DNA of 64,000 bases from Hyalella azteca (taxonomy: Eukaryota > Arthropoda > Malacostraca > Amphipoda > Hyalellidae): the NCBI RefSeq assembly GCF_000764305.2, contig NW_025937404.1, positions 367,219 through 431,218 on the forward strand, read 5' to 3'. A program made the translations under genes and the position numbers. Shown here piece after piece: positions 12,141-22,700 of this stretch. The notes beneath the pieces are model-generated. The model saw only the letters and a list, made by a program, of their open reading frames with translations, was not told the origin of the DNA and made no database searches. The stretch's first letter is position 1; each line of letters starts with the position of its first letter.

Positions 12141-15100
12141 ATGAACTTTTCAAGGATGAAACTAAGAACATTTCCTTCCAATTTCTACTTCACTCCAACT
12201 GAAGCATATGCATCTATTTTATTTAATTCAACATGTCTTCTTTTAAACCATAATAAAAATCTGGTAGCAAAATTTCAAAATTACCCACTAGGTTGTGGCA
12301 CTGCTTTATGCAATCTACAGGCACATGTGTCTCAATGTGAGCGTACTTTCCACAGCAGCTCCAATCATTTGTTTTCCAAGTCACCTGACCAGTTCAAGGA
12401 TGGAAAAGGATTTTTGTCAAAGATATTTTCAAGCAAAAAGAGATCTCAAAGTATGCTCCTCAGATGTGGCTATGATCTTTACTCAAACATCTCCCAAAAT
12501 ACAGATATTCTTCTGTTTTTTAAAGGTGGGTTTTCTTAGTTCACTATTTTATAGGTTTATACTCTAAAATAAAATCCTACATCTGCAAAAGTTTGAATGC
12601 AATCTAAATTCACCTTATCATCATTGTAAATGTTTCGGACTCCAGCTTCATCATCAGTTTAAAAAGTTATATAGAATGCAAAGCAATGATTAGTGAAAAT
12701 CTAAATATAAATATATATTTGAAAAATATTAAAACCTAAGTATTAAGAACTGACAACCTAAGAAAAAACTATTGATTCTAAATTTTATAGGATAAGAACT
12801 GTACAAGTTTGTCAGTTTAGTTTTCTGTTTGAAAATATGCTGTATTTTCAAAATTTTCCCTTTTTAGTTACAAATAAGGTGTTGTATTGACACATACATT
12901 TATAATGATAAAGTGTCAACTTCCACTTCTGTTTGATTGATGAATATTTTAAACTATACATTGATGAAACAGTCCTTTTCTTAAGCTATATTCCAACACA
13001 CCTTTTCAAGTATTAAATCATAAGTTGTTTCAGTTCCATGGAACTGAAACAACAACAACTTCCATTGTTTCAGTTTTTCCATGCAAAAGAAATAGAAAAA
13101 TTATCACATAATTTGTTGAATTTTACAATTGAATCGTTTTTTCTAGGGTCAATCCACAATTACTCATTCTTAGTGTAAATTCTTGATATTTATTCTAAAA
13201 TAACTGCATTCTTCAGTGCTGTCTCTTCAAGACACATTGTTCTCCTGGTTCCTGGTCATGGAGCTGCAGGTGTGGCTAGTCTCAGTGAGGTTAATGGCTG
13301 AGGGAGAGGATGGCACTAAAATTACTGTGTTTTTCAGTGCTGTCTCTTCAAGACACATTGTTCTCCTGGTTCCTGGTCATGGAGCTGCAGGTGTGGCTAG
13401 TCTCAGTGAGGCTAATGGCTGAGGGAGAGGATGGCACTAAAATTACTGTGTTTTTCAGTGCTGTCTCTTCAAGACACATTATTCTCCTGGTTCCTGGTCA
13501 TGGAGCTGCAGGTGTGGCTAGTCTCAGTGAGGCTAATGGCTGAGGGAGAGGATGGCAAGACAGCAAGAAATGCCCTCATCTCTGCACTATGGGATGACAC
13601 TAATGCCAAAATCAAGGATTTGGGTGTCAGTTGCTTGCTTAACTTTTGGTAGACATAAGTTATAATATTGAGGTTGAAAGTTATAAGACTTTTGGGAACA
13701 ATTGGATAATTTTAGTATTATTGTTGGGGACAATCATCACAATAATTTGAATTTTCATTTTAAAACCTCCTTGTTTCATCTGATCTTCACAAAATGTTGA
13801 ATATTGATAGTTTATGACTATGATGAAATTTGAAGAATCAGTATTTAGATGTAATCATGAAAATGTTTTTTTTCTCATGTTGTGATTTAAAAGGTAAAAA
13901 TAAATTTATTGAAATAGTGACCCAAGTAGCTAAGTTTAATATAATGAAAAAATTTTAAATAGTTGAAATTGATTCAAAGAATCAAAAAGTTTAAATTTTA
14001 GTTACCTAATATGAACTGAATTTTTGGTCTTTGATTTGTGGAAAAGATTTGATATAATAGAATTTATGCCTCAGGTGCGGTCTACCAGCAAGAGAGCTGA
14101 CCTAGAAGATATGAACTCGCACTTACAGACATCACTTGTGAGCTATGATGAGGGTCTGCTTGGGAGCGACCGAGACCTGGCAGGAGCCGTGTGGCGGAGA
14201 CTTGTGAGACGTTTAATGTGAGAATCTAAAACATACTTTCATATTGTAGTATATATAAAATATATACTTTTTAGGATGGATTACATGAACTCTGTAAATT
14301 TGAGATTAAAAGTACGTAAGGATTGTTATTTTAATTTTAAATCATGCTGTGAGTGGCAAGACCTGATGTTAGAATATAGGGACCCATGTTCAAATTATAA
14401 GTAAAATAATATAAAAACCAAACAACACAAAATAAGTAAATTGCGTTTCTTTAAAATCATTTCATCTAATTCCCAGTCTAAGTGATATTTGAATTTACCC
14501 CTGTTTTTTTCACTGGTATTTATAATTTCCTAATTAACCTGTCCTAATGAAGCAGAAAGTTGCTCATTAATTATTTAAGCAATTTTTCATATTTTTGTTA
14601 ACTGTTTATTCCCCAACAGAGATAATGAGGCTGGGGAAGAACAAGACACCCAGACGAGTAAGGTGCTGGAAAACATTGCTGAGCCTCAGGCTGATCCTCG
14701 CTGCCTGGAGTCCCTCGTCAGCTACATCAGGCAGCAGGTAGTGACGTGGGTCCCAGGGCCGCAATATAAAAAATACGTATCAGTTTGTAACTGTTTTAGA
14801 AAATCAATAGTGGCTTTTATAACTAAACTCACAAATCACTCATGAGATATATGCTGCTGTGTGTATTTAGCGAGTTTCACCAAGTCACTGACATCAGGTT
14901 CACAACAATTTTTACTGAACTCCCATTACCGTACCAAATTTTTAGTAAATGATGCATAATATTTCAAGTTTATCAAGTTTATAACAATGCAAGCTGTAGA
15001 TACATTTCATATGACCTCCATCACCCTTCATTCACGCCCCGTTCCATATGATCTGCATAACCTTCCCTTCATGCCCCTTCAAATGATCTGCATAACCTTC

Positions 15101-15380
15101 CCTTCATGCCCCCTCCACATGATCTGCATAACCTTCCCTTCATGCCCCTTCACATTATCGTCGATATATTCAAGCCCCTTCAAAGCAGTTACTGCAGGTG
15201 TTGACTGCAGTAACTGTAAGTGTTTAGGGCAGTAACTGCGGGTGTAGATGGCAGTAATATTAAAGGTATATCACAACCGCTTAATTGCAGGTGCAGCTGC
15301 TGGATGCTCTGGACACCGACGCTCTGCTGACTGCAAAGCTTACCTGGACGCAGCCCAGCCTACCAGAGACTTTCACTTAG
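12141..15380 (+). CDS. UQCC1: Ubiquinol-cytochrome c reductase complex assembly factor 1 (UQCC1/CBP3 family)
   Basis: Five exons join in frame: 12141-12525, 13459-13625, 14075-14217, 14620-14737, 15291-15380 (300 aa, stop TAG). Every junction is GT/AG and the phases (1, 0, 2, 0) agree. CBP3-family proteins sit in mitochondria and help the newly made cytochrome b into complex III. Here the diagnostic core is WFLVMELQVWLVSVRLMAEG in exon 2, SYDEGLLGSDRDLAGAVWRR in exon 3, and DPRCLESLVSYIRQQV in exon 4. Residues 1-45 are basic, hydroxyl-rich and nearly free of acidic residues, as in a mitochondrial presequence. The start is the ATG at 12141; an in-frame TAG lies 15 bases upstream. Length fits the family. 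The donor of exon 2 is GTCAGT, slightly off consensus. Two partial copies of exon 2 lie before it in the intron (see repeats). No neighbour appears functionally linked. Confidence 0.9.
13217..13560 (+). repeat. Tandem triplication of the UQCC1 exon 2 acceptor and 5' half (121-bp unit)
   Basis: The acceptor TTCAG plus the first ~92 bases of exon 2 occur three times, exon starts at 13217, 13338 and 13459, an exact 121-bp period. Only the third copy continues into the rest of the exon (…GGCAAGACAGC) and a usable donor. Copies differ at two or three bases. Because 121 is not a multiple of three, reading on from copy 1 or 2 changes frame and meets a stop. Copies 1 and 2 are therefore pseudo-exons with intact acceptors. 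Confidence 0.92.
15005..15165 (+). repeat. About 35-bp tandem repeat in UQCC1 intron 4
   Basis: ATGATCTGCATAACCTTCCC followed by TTCATGCCCC recurs at 15048, 15083 and 15119, with a degenerate copy before. It is intronic and pyrimidine-rich. 15185-15255 next to it has a second small repeat of GCAGTAACTG type. Confidence 0.85.
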
Positions 15381-15686
15381 CTGCGACCTCGTGCTGGATT
15401 AAAAATTTTTACCTTCAGTAATAATAGTCAAAAATGATGTCCTAAAGCTCAAGGCAACTTCACCCTCAATATTATATAATAGTTGTGTTATATAGTGGAT
15501 ATAACAGTTCTTTTATACACTGAGTTTGTTTCGGTGATTCAAGTCAATCTCACCTTGACTACATCTATAACCTATTCCACCCTTCCTCTCCAGGCAAATG
15601 ACGTGGAAACGACGTTGATTAAGAGTTCAATCAACGTTATTTCAACGTCAGATGCCTGCTGGGGATCCTAACTTGGCTCTCTACAT

Positions 15687-15692
15687 AATAAA
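15687..15692 (+). promoter_or_regulatory. Candidate polyadenylation signal for UQCC1
   Basis: AATAAA about 307 bases after the UQCC1 stop codon, the first canonical hexamer I see downstream. No transcript evidence. Confidence 0.3.
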
Positions 15693-15699
15693 TGTCGGA

Positions 15700-17810
15700 A
15701 TGCTTCAAACACGCCATGTTGATGTCGTCAGTGGTGTAAATTTGATGGTATTTGCCTTGCATTTTCTTGTGTATTGTTCATGGATTATTTATAATTTTGT
15801 TATCGAAAAAACGCGTGAAATGGCGGCTGGTGAAGTAGTTTATCTATAGAATATGTAAAAGAAGTTGCAAATCCTTGCAGAAGAAGAAGTTGCACAGAAA
15901 AACAGCAATATCTTCCCATGGAAAGAAAAAAATAGTTTTGAAAATTCGAGTTCTGATTTTCTTATCGTAAATTATTATGTATTTTTTTAGATTGTGATTA
16001 CCGTATGTTTTGTTGACATGTCGTCGATATTATTTAGACAAAATGCTCCCAGAATAGGTTGACAGATATATACGTTGTATGGATTCAGTCAAAGTGGAAG
16101 TGTAAATACTACTGAGGTTTTTGTACAAATAAAAATGAATGAAAATTTTAATTGTGCCTTGATTAATGGTTCCCCCGTAAAATGCATATTCAATTCAATA
16201 AACAATATTCTCATTCTGTATAATTTTGGAATAAAGCATCCTGTCAGGGCAACCTCTAAGGCCTTAGTCGGAAGGAAGGACAATGACGAAGACTATTTAT
16301 TTTTCTTTAACAAGTATAATTAAGGATAGAATTAACAATAATTTAGGGAGTTAACGAGCTTGTAACTTGCTTGCTTAAGATTAGACACCTGAATGTGTCA
16401 AAGAAACTATCAATCAACTAAATTAGAAACGAAAGGACAGTGGATACTAGGCTGGATTACATGTGACAGTGAATGCTAAACTAAATAGTCTACTGTCCTA
16501 GTCGGCTTCTCACGAGCTCGCACACCAACACACGGTATGGAAGCACGCATACGTGCCCCACTCAACTTAAAGCAAGTTTAAGATTCCCGAGGTTGAAGTG
16601 GCCCCTGACGGTGACGTGGTGAATCAGCCCACGATTGAAGCAGGCACGTTGTGCTGCCAATCTCTAGTCACAACTACCGGTAGAACTATGCAAAGGCTCC
16701 GGAGGTGAACTGGTCAGGAAAACCTCGCAGTCCTACCGGCGTACCTTGAATAAAAGTGACAGTCAGCATCAGGCTACAGGTACTGCCGCGCTAGGGAGTT
16801 ATAGCGAGCAGACTGTTGTGGTGCTGACAAAATATAAACTAATAGAAAACCATGACTGGCTAGCGAAATGACTAGCTGGTAAACGGAAACCGTTTAGTCA
16901 GACTTTAGACTTTAGAGGCCAACAACTTACATCTAATTCACATCCATAATTGCGCCCCACCTAAACCAATTAAACACAACTCACAAGTCAGTATAGTATG
17001 GCTAAGACAACAGTTGCGAAAAATACCAGTATTAATTCACATGACGCAGGGTGCAAACCGCAGTACAGCAAAGCAACGCTGACTGGAAACGAAGAGCGTA
17101 CAAGACGCGCGTGTCTTCAGGGCTCGACAAGCAGTGAACTCAGATTCCAGCGCGCTTAACCTAACGTGACAATTTTAGCGGGAAAATCTAATATTTAGCG
17201 AGCTTTCCCACACACATCCTCCTTGCTTTACCATAGCTTCGATTTAGATCTTTTGATTTATTCGAACATCAAGGTACGAAAGACCCAATCTACCATAATA
17301 ATAAATGAGACACTTATTACAAGGTTGAAATGATGCTTCTGTGAAAAAATTATACGAAAGAATGAGGTATTTATCGTACCATACTGATAACAAGACCTTA
17401 AAAAAGAAGATCGGTTTTTACTTCGCCTATTAGGAGGGATACCGATGAAGAATACACTTCAAGTATAAAGATCTAGCGAGACCCCAGTAAGAAACCATCC
17501 ACTTTGACGCTCTACGATTGAAAAAATTAATTCACCAATAGTTTGGAATCTTATCTTTCATTTTACAAATGATGGTAACGAACCGCCGTTTCTTGAAATG
17601 GGTAGCTGAGGTTACGTTAACACAAGTTAAGATGTCGATGCTATGAAGTACGCACAAGCAAACGTTTTCATATTTTCATTTTCTTCATAGTTATGAATTT
17701 TTGAAGATAAAAGTATATGAAGTATGTGAAAATCCTTCATATAAAGTATATGAAGGAAGTATAGAAGCAAAAGCCGAAAAAATATTTGGGCGAGCGAATC
17801 AGTAACAAGC
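15700..17810. other. No recognisable feature
   Basis: No gene, RNA or assigned repeat. Open readings here (for example 16075-16323) show no domain, no splice context and no homologue that I can recall. Confidence 0.4.
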
Positions 17811-17839
17811 ATCTAACCTATCCTAGATAGATATCCATG

Positions 17840-18070
17840 TAGGGTCGAGCCGAGAGTCGGGCGGGGTGCTGCCTGTAGTGCCAAGAGTCGGGCGGGGTGC
17901 TGCATGCTGTGTTGAGGGTCGGGCGGGGTGCCAGCTGCCCAATGTCTATTACTGGCCCTCGGGAGGGAAGACCCATGACGAAGATGCGCCGCAGTTGATC
18001 GTGGGCTCGTGAGGGTCATAGACACGTGAGGGTCATAGACACGAGAGGGTCATGGACATGTGAGGGTATG
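17840..18070. repeat. GC-rich short tandem repeats
   Basis: GAGTCGGGCGGGGTGCTGC-like units occur three times at 17850-17940, and GTGAGGGTCATAGACAC-like units of about 20 bp occur four times at 18010-18070. The patch is unusually GC-rich for the window. The open readings across it on the minus strand are by-products of the repeats. Confidence 0.7.
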
Positions 18071-18231
18071 TACCCTGCCGGCAGGCTCATGTAACGTATG
18101 GCAGAGATATGTGCTGTAGCCGCTACACTCCGTACCGCGTAGCTTAATACACGGTTGCATGGTGAACCACTAAAACTAAAAGTGCACTCACAGAAATGAA
18201 TGAGCCTTATTGTCAACTTGTGACACTTTTT

Positions 18232-18505
18232 ACAACACTTTTCTTTAACTTCACTTCTTGTTGTCTGCTACATATCTTATAATCAATATTTAACACACTT
18301 CTAGCAGTCTAATCGATTTGAAATATTGCACACTAGCGTAAACTCGGAGACAAGGCATGAATCAATTGGCAGAATAAATGATTAAAAATTTAATTTTTTA
18401 ATATTACAAAAATAATTTGAAATACTTTTGTTAATATTTAAAACAAAATGAGAAATTCATTGTACATGTGAAAATCGGAGACACAGGCCTCTTATGAAGT
18501 GTTGT
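18232..18505. mobile_element. ACAACACTTC-family repeat, copy 1
   Basis: Begins ACAACACTTTT and ends GAAGTGTTGT, i.e. about 10-bp inverted ends. The interior has TTTAACTTCACTTCTTGTTG, ...TCTGCTACA..., GCATGAATCAATTG and GAGAAATTCATTGTACATGT, all shared with the copies at 37042, 51584, 51949 and 54049. There is no coding capacity. Target duplication not determined. Confidence 0.75.
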
Positions 18506-18509
18506 CTTG

Positions 18510-19775
18510 AAAAAGTAATTTTTAAACGCATATTATTATCCCCAACACACGCTGAGAGAGGCATGGGCACTGATTGCAGATAGATACACGAAAAAAAGGG
18601 CGCTGTTTGGACATCGTTACACTCATTTCTTTGAGTCTAGACTGATGTTTTTGCAACTGAAAAATTTGTGTTTTAATAAAGTATTACATGAAGTATTATA
18701 TCATATGAATTGAAAAAGAGTACGTTCACGATTATGTCTTAATTTGAGTTAAGTGTCATAAAAAATACCGCATATGTTCTATAGATCTATATTGTTATAT
18801 CTGATTATTCTGCTGAACTTCATGGTAACGGGTTGTTAATCCGCTAGTCAATATGGTAATTTCGGGTTAATCCGCTGCTCTATATTGTGATATTGGGTTA
18901 ATCCGCTCACCTATTTCAAACCCGAATCAAAATAAATATTTTCCGAGCACTATATAACCGTACAATCTCGCATTGCCGAATATTTACTCGTAATCTCAAA
19001 TAAATATTTTTCTTCCAATCTTACTCATCACTACTTCAGCTAAAAGACTACTTCAGCGTGTTTCTCGAAGCTGAAGTTTAGGAAGTCACCTAACTAAGGA
19101 TTCAGACGACTTCTTTCTATAACCAAAGAGTCGCCCCATCAGATAAGTTATATCATATGTATAGTAATGGTACTATATTTTTCCTACATGTGGCCATGAT
19201 GGGTACCAACATGACCATACGTTTCCCTTACGTGGACGCGTTGGGTGAATACATTGCAATATGTTTCCTATATGTGGCCGTGCTAGGAAGTAAGTAAAGA
19301 TGTATGAAGTATGCTTTAAAATTAGAGGCAAAAATGTGTATTTCATTAATGAGCGTGTGTGTACATGATCAGCCTTACTTACATACGAGGAAAAATTAAA
19401 GGAATAACTTGAACTTTTGGGCCCGGGTGAGGGAATGGAGTAGGTATGCTGAATGCTAGCGGTTGCCAAGTGCTGCTGCTATTTCTGAATGCGTGCAGCA
19501 GCGGCAAATGCGGCAGCATGCAGCACCGAAGTAGCTGAGCATGCTACGCAGCATTAATACTGCACGCCGCGCAGCATGCAGCACCAAACCAGTGCTGCAT
19601 TAAAACCATCAGATTCGAGATTCTCAGAGAAGTTAAGCAATTCATTATTAATGTAATTTCTAACCATTCGTAAGTAAGCTATGTACGTATAATATCTTAA
19701 AACAATTGAGTCTCTTGCAGGATTTTGATCTATCAGTGTTAGTTGCGCTAGTCTAACTAGATTTATTGTGGCATT
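18510..19775. other. Region upstream of ASB1
   Basis: GGGTTAATCCGCT (or near) recurs three times at about 18835-18905 with a period near 37. 19470-19590 is rich in GCAGCATGCAGCAC-like strings. No core promoter can be named with confidence. The ASB1 transcription start must lie here or further upstream. Confidence 0.35.
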
Positions 19776-19780
19776 CCGTA

Positions 19781-22700
19781 ATGAGGCATTACGACATGGC
19801 CGAAGCAGACGCCGCAATGCAGACACCAGCTGTTGATTCCAAGATAAAAGTTCCATCTGAGCAGCCATTACCAGAACATGGAAGGAGCGTACAAAGCTCA
19901 TCGGTAGCCCAACTATCAAATCAGGAATTTCAAAGAATAGGTATGGATGCTATGGCCAACGATCCATCAGGTAGCCAACATATCTCAACAGGTACGCTTG
20001 GTACCGCTCAACAATCTTCTGATGAAGTTCGACGAGAATATTGTCATCTACCCATTGGAGATCAATTGGGTAGTTCTGAATTGACTAACGTATCAGGTCC
20101 ATCACCCATGGTAGAGCGACTCGATTATGAGATGGAGGCATCAACTGATACCGATACAATGTCTGTTGAACAACTAACTATTTCCGACGATGGATATGCG
20201 ATATCGGCGGTTCAGTCAAAAAGTTTCGATGGCGATTATAAAATACCTGAACAGTCAAGCAGTTTCGCTTGTGAATGTACAAACAACTTCATAGCATTCA
20301 GGGCACAATTAGATAAATTTATCCGTGAATCGTCAGACAAAGACGAGGCTTCGGTCACGGCCGGACAATCTAGCAGCTCTGAATATCGAAACGCGGTTGG
20401 GTGTGAAGGAGAACTTGCTTGCTGCCACGCGTCGGTCTGTAACTGCTGGTGCACTTGCGAGAGCTACGAAGAGATGAAAGCCTTTGATGAAACTGAAGAG
20501 TCTATGCCGGTGTGTGTGCACTGTGAAGAATGTGGCGACGATGAGTGTATGTCCCCGGAGATCATGTGTACGTGTGACGACAGTGTGGTGGTCGTCAGGC
20601 CTTTGTACTCGGTACACTGCTGTACCTGTGGAGTACAACTAGCTCCAGACGATGAACCACCATCAGCTGAATCTCTTGATGACCAACGCAACAATAACAT
20701 CGTGGAAGCCATTTCTGATGATGAAGCTGGTGGAAGAGTACAGTCGGTGCCTCCTCCTCCTCCTCCTCTGCCTCCCACTCTTTTCTCGGGCTCTAGCTTG
20801 ACACGTATGTTAGCGCCTACCCCAGCGGGTAGTGCGCCCTTGTTGCGGCTGCGGGCGATTACCTGCGATGATGGGTCTTCGCATGACACGCGGCTACACG
20901 AGGCCGCTCGTGCAGGGCAGACAGAGTCACTGAGGAATCTCCTGAAGGATGAAAATCTCAGGGCGAAATGCATTATTGCCAGAACAAGACCGCTCATGGC
21001 CACGCCGCTGAGGGAGGCCGTTGTTGGTGAGTGTTAGTATGTTGCTAGCTGGTATAATTTCACGATATAATTTCTGGTTCATGAAAATTGGTACTTCCAG
21101 TAGTAAGATTTAAATTTTATTTAGTTTCTAATCCCCGTTATAATGGCTGGCAATTACCTGTATGGGATTTTCAACCGTCGCTGTTGCCGGTTATCAACCG
21201 TCTTTGATTATCGTGATCTTCATGTTGTCATCATCTTAATTTACCATGTTTTTAATACGAGTCTTTGATCTTACTCATCTCGCCTGCTTATCCAATGGGC
21301 AATCTTTTTGCATACTCTAAGGGTAATCTTCCTGAATGCACAAAGTTTAATATTCCTTATTGCCCAAAGGGTTACATTTATGATCACCAGAAGGGTAATT
21401 TTCTTGACTACCCAAAGAGTATTATTCCGAATCACCTGAAAGCGAATCTTTTTTATTACCCTTCTCTCCTGATTACCCTCTCTGCCCTCACAGGTGGCAA
21501 CACCGCTTGCGTGAAGGTGCTGCTGGAGGCGGGCGCTGACGTGGACGCAGTGGACGTCAAGGGACAGACGCCCCTCTTCGTGGCAGCGTCCCTCAGCCAT
21601 CACCACATCTTGAAGGTTTTAGTGATGTCCAAATTTGTACACACTAACTTTCTCCCCAGCACTACAGCCTATAGGTCTAATGTAGTGACGTACTATAATC
21701 TATACTAATTATTATTTATATATGATTGACTTTCGCTCCAAATGGAGCAGGATTTGCCTATGGACGTCCTGAAGGGTAATCTTCTTGTGAGACCAATTCC
21801 CGTACTAAAAAAATGCGGTTATCCTCAAATGAGGATTGATGAGTTGCGCATCAAATTATTTGACAGAAAAATAAAAGCAAACTGTAATGTAAAAAAAGGA
21901 CAGCGAATAATTTTGTTTCATATCAGGGGGATAAGAATGCGTCAAATAAAGAATGCGTCAAATAAAGCGCAATTGCAAGATGATCTTGACAGCTTAGTTA
22001 ACTGGGCTGATACGTGGCAGCTGCGGTTTAATGCTGACAAGTGTAAGGTACTTCACCTCGGGAAGAACAATGAACAGCAAGATTACAGTATGAGAAGACA
22101 TGGTTGCAACGAGAGAGTAATGATTGAAAAGTCTTTCCTTATCGAACCCGGTGGAAGTCTAGTAGCTTCTTCAAACTATCGCCAGTCATGAAAAGATCCG
22201 GTCAAATGACACGAGTTTAGATTCTATAAACAAGGCACGAAATGGAAAAGAATCGGCGACAGGCCACATCAGGCCTACACTTCAGAGCCGACATCACTAT
22301 GTTATGTTATGTTATAACTTTAAGTGGTGTAACAGAGACGAAATCAATCTTTTCACATGCATATCGTGACGAAATCCATTGTTAGAAGCATGTAGTGCAT
22401 GTGAAATAAATATTTGGTTCTAGCTGGAGGTAGAAGGAAAATATAATTTGAGATTGAAGAAAATACCGCCAAAACCTAACCGATTCCTGCACCTGTAACC
22501 CCTCATAGCTGCTGCTGGAGGCGGGCGCTGACCCAGACGGCAGTCGCTGCAACAGCTGCACGCCGCTGCTACTCGCCGTCAGGGAAGGCTGTCTGCCGGC
22601 TGTTCAGGTTCATTAATGAATACATATAAAATTATTAAATCCATTAATTGTACATAAAATTGTTGTATATTGTGCATTGTTTCATTGAATTGCGATTTTG

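Noticed and set aside
13217..13430. Overlapping short plus-strand open readings as separate genes
   Set aside because: They are frames of the tandem copies of UQCC1 exon 2.
19766..19780. Upstream extension of ASB1 to a TTG codon
   Set aside because: A TTG start is not expected in an animal nuclear gene; the first ATG is at 19781, and an in-frame TAA lies just upstream.
20236..21003. Three minus-strand open readings across ASB1 exon 1
   Set aside because: Shadows of the plus-strand exon, which has the continuous frame, ankyrin motifs and splice sites.
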